Origin: CAMLFJ01 sp040902305 | GTDB taxonomy: Bacteria; Methylomirabilota; Methylomirabilia; Rokubacteriales; CSP1-6 | DNA length: 64,000 nt | Direction of reading: 5' to 3' | Assembly (NCBI GenBank): GCA_040902305.1 | Contig: JBBDXN010000145.1 | Coordinates: 1-64,000, forward strand | Shown: positions 17,320 through 23,562 of the stretch, one piece after another | Numbering within the stretch: position 1 is the stretch's first letter | Layout of the letters: the number at the start of each line of letters is the position of its first letter | Translations under genes and position numbers: made by a program | The notes under the pieces: generated by a model | What the model saw: the letters and a program-made list of their open reading frames with translations, nothing else | What the model was told of the DNA's origin: nothing | The model's database searches: none

Positions 17320-17630
17320 GGGCGTACTCTAACACAGTGATTTGGCGGGGCGCCCATCGCCACGACCCTGCCTACTTCTGGGTAATTCCTTCCACAGTCC
17401 GTGCCCCATCGTTCTTGACGCGAAGCAGCGAACCGAGCGAGAAACGCCGGACTAGCCGGGTTTGGCCGGGAAATCCGAATGGCGCGGCTCTTGCTGTTCT
17501 TGTGGAACGCCCGAGGCGGAGCGCGGGTTGAAGAGGCGTGGAGTCCTCGCCACACACCGGTTCTGCGCGAGGATCACCCGCCTCCGCCTCCGGGTCCATC
17601 TCGGACGTCACGCGATCGAGAGAGGAGAGC
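17320..17630. other. Intergenic region without recognised gene
   Basis: 311 bp between the divergent tmk and the small plus-strand gene at 17631. I see no convincing ORF, tRNA fold or palindromic repeat. The only clear signal is the GAGAGGAGAG Shine-Dalgarno sequence at its right end. A minus-strand open reading of 86 codons (17372-17632) has an atypical composition and no upstream ribosome site, and was not called. Confidence 0.5.
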
Positions 17631-18017
17631 ATGAAGAACGTCGCACTGACGCTACAGAGTCAGGAGATGCGCGGCCGTGGTCTTGGCTGGCGGGCCGAGC
17701 GCTGCACCGACCCGCCGAGCTGCGAGCTGCATCTCTGCATCCCGGACGAGCAGGGCGCCTGCTGGCACCCCGCGGACCCGCTCGCTTTCGCGCGGTGGCG
17801 GATCCGCGCCGATCTCGACGCCATCCCCGCCCACGTGATGGTCAAGGTGAGCCGCAGCCGGGAAGTGATCCGGCGCGGCGTGGTCCTGGGCGCCCTCGGC
17901 GTGGGCGGCACCGCGGCGGTGCTGGGCGGCATGTGGTGGGGCCGTCAGAGGATCTTCTCCATGAAGACGCTGAGCGGGTCCGGCTCGTACTCGCCGAACG
18001 CGTCCCGCTCCGCGTAG
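17631..18017 (+). CDS. Small membrane-anchored hypothetical protein
   Basis: Unrecognised protein of 128 aa. The ATG at 17631 has a good Shine-Dalgarno sequence (GAGAGGAGAGC). Residues 1-80 are soluble, with four Cys (CTDPPSCELHLC and GACWHP). One hydrophobic segment (GVVLGALGVGGTAAVLGGMWW) lies at about 84-104, giving a likely single span. The last 73 bp overlap the end of the convergent GNAT gene, and the tail after the span may not be conserved. The good ribosome site and Cys pattern argue for a real gene, but its function is unknown. Confidence 0.55.
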   Translation: MKNVALTLQSQEMRGRGLGWRAERCTDPPSCELHLCIPDEQGACWHPADPLAFARWRIRADLDAIPAHVMVKVSRSREVIRRGVVLGALGVGGTAAVLGGMWWGRQRIFSMKTLSGSGSYSPNASRSA

Positions 18018-18403
18018 CCCGCGGTCCGATACAGCCCGAGCGCCTCCGGCTGATGAATGCCGGTCTCGAGGCGCAGGTAGCCGAGTCGCGCCTGCCGCGC
18101 CTCCTCCTCGATCCGGTCGAGGAGGAGGCGGCCGAGCTTGAGCCCCCGGGCCTCCGGGCGCACGAACATCCGCTTCAGCTCGCCGTACCCCGCCGCGTCG
18201 ATCCGGAGCGCGGCGCAGCCCAGCGCAACCCCGTTCCGGCGCGCCACGAAGAACCGGACGTCGGGCGCGGAGAGCGCCTCCACGTCCAGGAAGTGGTTGC
18301 TCTCGGCCGGATAGAGCGCGCTCTGGTAGGCGTCGAGCGCCTCGAGCAGGCGCTCCACGTCGGCCTGGCGCGGCGACTCGATCTCGAGCGTGATCGGGCT
18401 CAT
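17945..18403 (-). CDS. GNAT family N-acetyltransferase
   Basis: Acetyl-CoA-dependent acyltransferase of 152 aa. The GNAT core is clear: strand 4 and motif A with FVARRNGVALGCAALR, then KRMFVRPEARGLKLGRLLLDRIEEEAR (the R/Q-x-x-G-x-G/A type pyrophosphate-binding loop). It ends with YLRLETGIHQPEALGLYRTAGY, which is typical for small-molecule acetyltransferases. The substrate is unknown. The ATG at 18403 overlaps the stop of the DUF2236 gene by 4 bp, so the two form an operon. The 3' end overlaps a convergent small gene by 73 bp. Confidence 0.9.
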   Translation of the reverse strand: MSPITLEIESPRQADVERLLEALDAYQSALYPAESNHFLDVEALSAPDVRFFVARRNGVALGCAALRIDAAGYGELKRMFVRPEARGLKLGRLLLDRIEEEARQARLGYLRLETGIHQPEALGLYRTAGYAERDAFGEYEPDPLSVFMEKIL

Positions 18404-19236
18404 CCCCGGAGCCGCCGCTGCGCGCGCCGCGCCACCGCCCAGTAGCGGAGCGCCGGCGGCACGAGCGGCAGGCCGCCCCTCGCCGCGGTGGCCATGATGC
18501 GCAGCAGGCGCTCGCGCCGACCGTCCCACCGCAGACCATAGGCGGCGCGAATCGCGGGCGGCAAGAGCCCGACCGCCGGCAGCGCGGCCAGCCAGACCGC
18601 GGGGCCGACCCCGCGGGGGACGGGGGGCGCGATGATGTCGCGCGAGAGGCGCCGGGCCGTGTCGGTGACCTCGATCGCCCCGGAGGCCAGCATCGCGGCC
18701 AGGTAGTCGCGGAGCTCGGTTTCCGTCCGGGGCAGCCGTCCCGGCGGGATCCCCAGCGCGCGCTCGATGCCACTCGCCTCGGCGCAGTACCGATCGGCCT
18801 CCGCCGGCGTCACCGGCCGCACGAAGAGGCGGTAGGTCAGCAGGAACGACTCGATCAGGGTGGCGTGCACCCAGGTGAGCAGCTCCGGGTCGTGGGCGCT
18901 GTAGGAGGCGCCGGCGGCCGCGCCGCCCGCGGGCTCATCGAGCCGCCCGTGGACGCGGTCGTGGATGGCATTGATCCGCGCGACGGCGCTCGCCGATGCC
19001 TCCTCGGATTCGAAGGTCAGCGCGAGCATGGTGTGGAGCGTCCGGCGCAGGCGCCGCAGGCGCCCCCACGGCTCGGTGGCGAACCCGCTGTGCTCGGCCA
19101 CCCCGCGCGCCACCTTCGGATGGGCGAGCTGGAGCAGGATGGCCCGGCCCCAGCCGGCCAGGAGGACTCGCTCCCGATGTATCCTCCAGGCCATGCCGTC
19201 GGCGACGAAGGGCTCGGCTGCCAGCCGGGCGCGCAT
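18400..19236 (-). CDS. DUF2236 (MpaB/Lcp-like) oxygenase family protein
   Basis: Protein of 278 aa of the DUF2236 family, which includes fungal MpaB and the haem-containing rubber oxygenase Lcp. Family features: WRIHRERVLLAGWGRAILLQLAHPKVARGVAEHS near the N-terminus, HDPELLTWVHATLIESFLLTYRLFV in the middle (a likely haem-region His in WVHAT), and a DIIAPPVPRG segment near the C-terminus. The reaction is not known for most bacterial members. The ATG at 19236 is chosen, since upstream codons run into the divergent gene's leader. It precedes and overlaps the GNAT gene. Confidence 0.85.
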   Translation of the reverse strand: MRARLAAEPFVADGMAWRIHRERVLLAGWGRAILLQLAHPKVARGVAEHSGFATEPWGRLRRLRRTLHTMLALTFESEEASASAVARINAIHDRVHGRLDEPAGGAAAGASYSAHDPELLTWVHATLIESFLLTYRLFVRPVTPAEADRYCAEASGIERALGIPPGRLPRTETELRDYLAAMLASGAIEVTDTARRLSRDIIAPPVPRGVGPAVWLAALPAVGLLPPAIRAAYGLRWDGRRERLLRIMATAARGGLPLVPPALRYWAVARRAQRRLRG

Positions 19237-19323
19237 GGGGACATTATGCGCGCGGCCCGGAAACTTCGGGAGCCCGTCGACCGTTGTGTGGGCGTCACCC
19301 CTCATTCTCGAAAGGAGAGCGCC

Positions 19324-19884
19324 ATGCGTCGAGCCACCCCGCTCCTGGTCGCAGCCCTGCTGCTGACCGGCCTGATCGCTTCCGGCCTGCCGTGGGCCGG
19401 GCCGGTCGCCGCCCTCGAAGTCGGCCAGAAAGCGCCCGACTTCACCCTTCCCGGCCCGGGCGGCAAGCCGGTGAAGTTGTCCGACCTGACCCCCAAGGGC
19501 CCCGTCGTCGTCTTCACCTTCATCCAGGCGTTCACGAATACCTGAACCAAGGAGCTCCTCGGCTTCGAGGAGAGCCTGCCCAAGTTCCAGGCCGCCGGCG
19601 CCCAGGTCGTCGGCGTGAGCGCCGACCATGCGGCGACGCTGGACGCCTTCACCAAGCAGTTCAAGATCAGCTACCCCCTGCTGTCCGATTTCCGGCGCAC
19701 GATGCTGCCCGGGTACGACGCGCTGGTCACCGACGAGAAGAGCCCGATCTTCCGCTACGCCAAGCGCGCCTACTACGTCATCGACAAGACCGGCGTGGTC
19801 CGGTACATGAAGATCCAGGACAATGCCCTCGACCTGCTGGATCCCGCCGACGTGCTGAAGGCCCTCAAGGAGTCGGGCGCGTGA
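19324..19884 (+). CDS. Exported peroxiredoxin-like selenoprotein (Sec at in-frame TGA)
   Basis: AhpC/TSA-fold redoxin of 186 residues if the TGA at 19543-19545 (codon 74) is read as selenocysteine. The frame is open on both sides, and the family pattern runs through it: KAPDFTLPGPGGKPVKLSDL, then FTNT-U-TKEL where peroxiredoxins have F(T)xxCTxE, then VVGVSADHAATLDAFTKQF and YYVIDKTGVVRY. Thus the TGA replaces exactly the peroxidatic Cys. A stem-loop at 19551-19576 follows (see separate entry). Residues 1-31 form a signal peptide, so it acts outside the cytoplasm. Shine-Dalgarno GAAAGGAGAG. The stop overlaps the GTG of the next Sec candidate. SelD is encoded about 30 kb away. Confidence 0.88.
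19551..19576 (+). promoter_or_regulatory. Candidate bacterial SECIS stem-loop, peroxiredoxin-like gene
   Basis: Immediately after the in-frame TGA, CTCCTCG (19555-19561) pairs perfectly with CGAGGAG (19566-19572) around the 4-nt loop GCTT. Two further G-C pairs lie below a 2x2 internal mismatch. The loop starts 17 nt after the TGA, and its first base is G. Bacterial SECIS elements have a short apical loop with an early G, 16-37 nt after UGA, so spacing and loop both fit. Confidence 0.75.
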
Positions 19885-20438
19885 GCGCATCCCGGCTGGC
19901 CGCAGCCGGGGTGATCACGGCGGCGCTCTGGGCCGGGGTCACGGCGGCGCAGCCCGCCGCCGCGCCCCCGGCCTGGGAAAAGCTGGGCGTGCAGGCCTAC
20001 GAATCGCCCAAGCCCGCGCCCGCCTTCGCGCTGCCCGCGCTCGACGGCCGCACCGTGCGGCTGGAGGACCAGAAGGGCAAGGCCCTGCTGCTGTTCTTCT
20101 GGGCCACCTGGTGAACGACCTGCCGGGAGGAGTTGCCTTCCGTCAACCGGCTGTACGAGGAGTTCAAGGGACAGGGGCTCCAGGTGCTGCTGATCAGCTT
20201 CCGCGAGAGCAGGGAGGTCGTGCAGCGCGCGGTGACCGCGCGCGGCTATACCGCGCCCGTGCTGCTCGACACCTCCGGCGATCTCACCGGCCGGGTCTAC
20301 GGCGTCTTCGGGCCGCCCACCGCGTATCTGGTGGACCGCGAGGGGCGCCTGATCGGCCGGATGATCGGCGGCCGGGAGTGGAGCGGCGCCGCCGCGCGCG
20401 ATCTCATCCGCGACTTCGTCGCGCCCCGCCCGCGATGA
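19881..20438 (+). CDS. Exported TlpA/thioredoxin-like selenoprotein (Sec at in-frame TGA)
   Basis: Thioredoxin-fold protein of 185 residues when the TGA at 20112-20114 (codon 78) is read as selenocysteine. The active site then reads W77-U78-T-T-C81, the exact equivalent of the WCxxC motif of TlpA/ResA-type thioredoxins. It continues with REELPSVNRLYEEFKGQGLQVLLISF and the cis-Pro region GPPTAYLVDREGRLIGR. Residues 1-23 form a signal peptide. The GTG at 19881 overlaps the preceding stop (GTGA), so the two are one operon. A stem-loop follows the TGA with the same spacing as in the upstream gene. Without recoding, both halves would be meaningless fragments. Confidence 0.88.
20121..20145 (+). promoter_or_regulatory. 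Candidate bacterial SECIS stem-loop, TlpA-like gene
   Basis: GGGAGG (20125-20130) pairs with CCTTCC (20136-20141, one G-T wobble) around the loop AGTTG. C20124-G20142 adds a pair. After one mismatch, two more pairs close it (T20121-A20145, G20122-C20144). The loop starts 17 nt after the TGA and has G at its second position. The spacing is identical to the stem-loop in the upstream gene although the sequences differ, which argues for selection. Confidence 0.75.
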
Positions 20439-20472
20439 CGCGTCGGTCCTAGCAGGTTCCAGCCGGGCGCTA

Positions 20473-20525
20473 CCCTCACCCCGACCCACTCCCTCGCCGA
20501 GGGAGAGGGGGTCAGGGTGAGGGGG
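20473..20525. repeat. GC-rich palindromic repeat between convergent genes (copy 3)
   Basis: CCCTCACCC (20473-20481) pairs perfectly with GGGTGAGGG (20515-20523), with a further inner helix including CCCTC (20491-20495) and GAGGG (20499-20503). It lies just after the TlpA-like selenoprotein gene and before the end of the convergent FMN reductase gene. It belongs to the same family as the elements near 3097, 13250 and 60601, and may also serve as a bidirectional hairpin. Confidence 0.75.
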
Positions 20526-20551
20526 CGGGCCGGACGCGGGACACGCATTCG

Positions 20552-21133
20552 TCAGGGCCCGGCGGCCAGCGGGGGTGGGCCCGCCTGGTCCCGGGCGTGG
20601 CCCGCCATCGCCACGAGTGCGATCACCAGATCGTTGATCTGCGCGCGGGCGGCCGGATCGGCGAGCTTGCCGTCCTGGAAGTGGCCGGACTCGAGGTACA
20701 CGCTGGTCGGCACCACCAGCGCCCCGAACCAGGCCAGCACCGCGCGGAGCTGCCAGTCCACGCCCAGGTAGTGATGAAGCGTGGCGCCCATCGCCACGAT
20801 GCCCACCGGCTTGGCGCGCAGCGCCTCCAGCGGCGTGAGATCGAGCAGGTTCTTGAGCGCGCCGGTGAACGAGGCGCGATAGACGGGGCTCGCGAGCAGG
20901 ACCAGGTCGGCCTCGGCGATCGCGCCGACGACGCGCGCGGTGTCGTCGGGGTAGCGATCGAGCGGGCGCCCGTCCGCGAAGGAGACCCGATGCTCGCCCA
21001 GGCTCAGCACGGTGGCGGAAATGTTCCCCCGATCGCCAACGTGGTCGGCCGCGCGCTCCGCCGCGAAGCGCACCGCTGCGTCGAGACGCCCCGGGGGCGT
21101 CACCGCGCCCACGACGGCCAGGAGCCGCGTCAC
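20552..21133 (-). CDS. NAD(P)H-dependent FMN reductase, SsuE-like
   Basis: Flavodoxin-fold flavin reductase of 193 aa. The FMN-binding loop after strand 1 (VVGAVTPPGRLDAAV) and the segment LLASPVYRASFTGALKNLLDL are typical of SsuE/MsuE proteins, which supply FMNH2 to a partner monooxygenase. The GTG at 21133 overlaps the stop of the upstream SsuD-like gene (GTGA), confirming a two-component system. No sulfonate ABC transporter genes are present. Sulfonates or other organosulfur compounds are the likely substrate class (inference). Confidence 0.87.
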   Translation of the reverse strand: MTRLLAVVGAVTPPGRLDAAVRFAAERAADHVGDRGNISATVLSLGEHRVSFADGRPLDRYPDDTARVVGAIAEADLVLLASPVYRASFTGALKNLLDLTPLEALRAKPVGIVAMGATLHHYLGVDWQLRAVLAWFGALVVPTSVYLESGHFQDGKLADPAARAQINDLVIALVAMAGHARDQAGPPPLAAGP

Positions 21134-22233
21134 CGCGAGAGCGCCGCCGCGCGATCCCGCTCGCGGCGGGCGACCTCGGCTTGTACCAGGGGGATGAGCT
21201 CGCGGCCGTACTCGATCGCGTCGTTGAGCGGATCGAAGCCACGGATCAGTAGCGTGGTCACGCCGAGGTCGTAGTAGTCCAGCAGCGCCTCCGCCACCTG
21301 CTCGGGCGTGCCCACGAGCGCGGTGGTATTGCCCTGGCCGCCCGCCGCCGCCGCGATCGATGTCCAGAGGCGCTTGTCGTGCACGTCGGCCTGCTTCGCG
21401 AAGTCCACCAGGCGCCGGGCGCCGACCGCTTCGGGCGGGGGGGCGGCACGCTCGCCCTGCTTCGTCTGGACCTGCTCCAGGATCGTGCGCGCCTTGGCCC
21501 AGGCCTGCGCCTCGGTGGGCGCGATGATCGGTCGCAGCGACACGCTGAACCGCGGGGCGCCCGGCTCGCGGCCGGCCTCCGCCGCCGCCGCGCGCACGGT
21601 CGCGATGCGGTCGCGGATCGCGGCGAGCGGCTCGCCCCACAGCATGTAGACGTCGCAGTGCCGGACGCCGATGCGGTGCGCGGCCGCCGAGGCGCCGCCG
21701 AAGTAGAGCGGCACGCAGGGTTGCTGCACCGGCCTGACGTCCGAGTAGGCCGCGGTGACCCGGTAGAACTCCCCGGTGTGATCGAAGGGGCGCGCCTCCG
21801 TCCACGCGCGTCGCATCAGCCCGAGGTACTCGTCGGTGCGCCGGTAGCGCGTATCGTGGTCCACGAAGTCGCCGTCGCGCGCCTGGTCGGCGTCGCTGCC
21901 GCCGGTGATGATGTGGAGCGCAAGCCGGCCACCCGAGAGCTGGTCGAGCGTGGCCGCCTTGCGCGCGGCCAGCGTGGGCGCGACGAAGCCGGGGCGGTGG
22001 GCGAGCAGGTAGCCGAGGCGCTCGGTGTGGGCGGCGGCATACGCCGAGACCAGGAAGCCGTCCGCGGAGGTGGACATGTAGCCCACCAGCACCTTGTCGA
22101 AGCCCGCGCGCTCGTGGGCCCGGGAGAACTCCCGGACCCATGCCATGTCGATCTCGCCGCCGATCACGTGCACCGCGGCGCCGTCGGCCCCCTCGGGCCG
22201 CACTCCGATCATGCCGATGAACTCGATGGCCAT
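21130..22233 (-). CDS. FMNH2-dependent monooxygenase, SsuD-like
   Basis: Bacterial-luciferase-like TIM-barrel monooxygenase of 367 aa. The alkanesulfonate monooxygenase pattern is visible: YMSTSADGFLVSAYAAAHTERLGYLLAHRPGFVAPTLAARKAATLDQLSGGRLALHIITGG. This is followed by HDTRYRRTDEYL and VPLYFGGAS. SsuD releases sulfite from sulfonates using FMNH2 and oxygen. The ATG at 22233 has a GGGAGGG Shine-Dalgarno sequence; the longer reading has no start support. It is followed by its flavin reductase and preceded by a flavin-containing monooxygenase, giving a compact three-gene oxygenase operon. Confidence 0.9.
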   Translation of the reverse strand: MAIEFIGMIGVRPEGADGAAVHVIGGEIDMAWVREFSRAHERAGFDKVLVGYMSTSADGFLVSAYAAAHTERLGYLLAHRPGFVAPTLAARKAATLDQLSGGRLALHIITGGSDADQARDGDFVDHDTRYRRTDEYLGLMRRAWTEARPFDHTGEFYRVTAAYSDVRPVQQPCVPLYFGGASAAAHRIGVRHCDVYMLWGEPLAAIRDRIATVRAAAAEAGREPGAPRFSVSLRPIIAPTEAQAWAKARTILEQVQTKQGERAAPPPEAVGARRLVDFAKQADVHDKRLWTSIAAAAGGQGNTTALVGTPEQVAEALLDYYDLGVTTLLIRGFDPLNDAIEYGRELIPLVQAEVARRERDRAAALSR

Positions 22234-22246
22234 CACGCCCTCCCGA

Positions 22247-23506
22247 TCAATCCCGGCCGGACGCGCGTGGCGCCCGCGGCAACCGTGCACCGGTCAAATC
22301 GTATGCTATGTGGTCGGCGAGATGGGCGGCGTCGTCCCCGACCCCGCACAGCACCGATGACTTGAGCTTGTGGAGCCACGGCAGCCCCAGGAAGTAGAGG
22401 CCCTCGCAGCCGGTGACGCCACGCCGGTGGATCGGCTCGCCCCGCTCGTCGAAGACCGGCGCGTCGACCCATCCGAAGTCGCGCCGGAAGCCGGTGGCCC
22501 AGACCACCGACGCGATACCAGCCGCTGCGAGATCGAGCTCGCGGATCGACGAAGGCGGCGCGGCTCGAGGCGACGCGACCGCCTCCGCCGGGGTCGGCAG
22601 CCCGGACCGGCCGACGTAGGCGTCGACCGCGCGCGTGAACACGGCGACGCTTTCGTCGCCCGCGGCCAGGAGCGCCGAGAGGTCGTCGGCCAGAAGGAGC
22701 CGCGCGCCCGGGACGTCGAGGAGACGCCCCAGCAAGGTCACGCCGGCGGCCGCGTAGTCGCGCAGGTCGATGTCGTGGCCGCCGCCGACCCCCGTGACGA
22801 GCGGGTTCGGCCGCTCCCGCACCTCGCCCCGCTCCTCGAGCGTCTGGTCCAGCGCGCCGATCCGCTCCATCCACCAGAACATGTCGCGGCCACGGTAGCG
22901 GCGCGGATAGCGCCGGTGCCGGCCCACCGAGAAGTACACGGTCCGGCCCGCGGCGAGCAGGTCCTCCACGATCTGGCAGCCGGAGGCGCCGGACCCGACG
23001 ACGAGCACCGCGCCCGGCGGGAGCTGGGCCGGATTGCGGTAGCCGTTCGAATGCATCTGGACGACACCCGGCGGAAAGGCCTGGCGGATGGCCGGCAGGA
23101 TCGGCTCCTGGTACGGGCCGGTAGCCACGACCACGTTGACCGCTTCGACCAGGCCCTCCGTGGTCTCGAGCTGGAAGCCGCCGTCGATCGGGCGGACCCG
23201 GGCGACGCGCACCCCGGTCCTCACGGGCGCGTCGATCAGCTCGCGGTAGCGCTCGATGAAGGCGATCACCTCGTCGCGCGTGGCGAAGCCGTCGGGCCGG
23301 GTCCCGCCGTACTCCTGACCGGGCAGCCGGAGGCTCCAGTTCGGGAACTGGAACATCAGCGAATCCCAGCGCTCGCTCCGCCACCGCTCGGCCAGCCGCC
23401 CGCGCTCGAGGATCACGTGTGGGCGTCCGAGCCGGCCCAGGTGATAGCTGAGCGCGAGCCCGGCGTGCCCGCCGCCCACGATCACGGTCTCGTACCGGTT
23501 CGCCAT
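22247..23506 (-). CDS. Flavin-containing monooxygenase-like FAD/NAD(P) protein
   Basis: FAD- and NAD(P)H-binding oxidoreductase of 419 aa (CzcO/YUCCA-like group). The FAD Rossmann motif VGGGHAGLALSYHLGRLG is at the N-terminus, the second (NADPH) Rossmann motif VVGSGASGCQIVEDLL at about residues 173-190, and an ATG-type motif VVWATGFRRDFGW near 345. Such enzymes oxygenate soft nucleophiles or carry out Baeyer-Villiger reactions. It is the first gene of the operon with the SsuD-like and SsuE-like genes, with 13 bp to the next, so it probably acts on the same compound. ATG at 23506; divergent from lhr. Confidence 0.88.
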   Translation of the reverse strand: MANRYETVIVGGGHAGLALSYHLGRLGRPHVILERGRLAERWRSERWDSLMFQFPNWSLRLPGQEYGGTRPDGFATRDEVIAFIERYRELIDAPVRTGVRVARVRPIDGGFQLETTEGLVEAVNVVVATGPYQEPILPAIRQAFPPGVVQMHSNGYRNPAQLPPGAVLVVGSGASGCQIVEDLLAAGRTVYFSVGRHRRYPRRYRGRDMFWWMERIGALDQTLEERGEVRERPNPLVTGVGGGHDIDLRDYAAAGVTLLGRLLDVPGARLLLADDLSALLAAGDESVAVFTRAVDAYVGRSGLPTPAEAVASPRAAPPSSIRELDLAAAGIASVVWATGFRRDFGWVDAPVFDERGEPIHRRGVTGCEGLYFLGLPWLHKLKSSVLCGVGDDAAHLADHIAYDLTGARLPRAPRASGRD

Positions 23507-23562
23507 AACGCGACAAGGCTACGGAGGCCCGAGGGACTAGTCAATCCGACTATACTGGGGCG

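Noticed and set aside
17320..17630. tRNA or small RNA gene in the largest non-coding gap
   Set aside because: No acceptor stem with a T-loop GTTCGA-type sequence, and no strong terminator hairpin, could be built by eye. A covariance-model scan would settle it.
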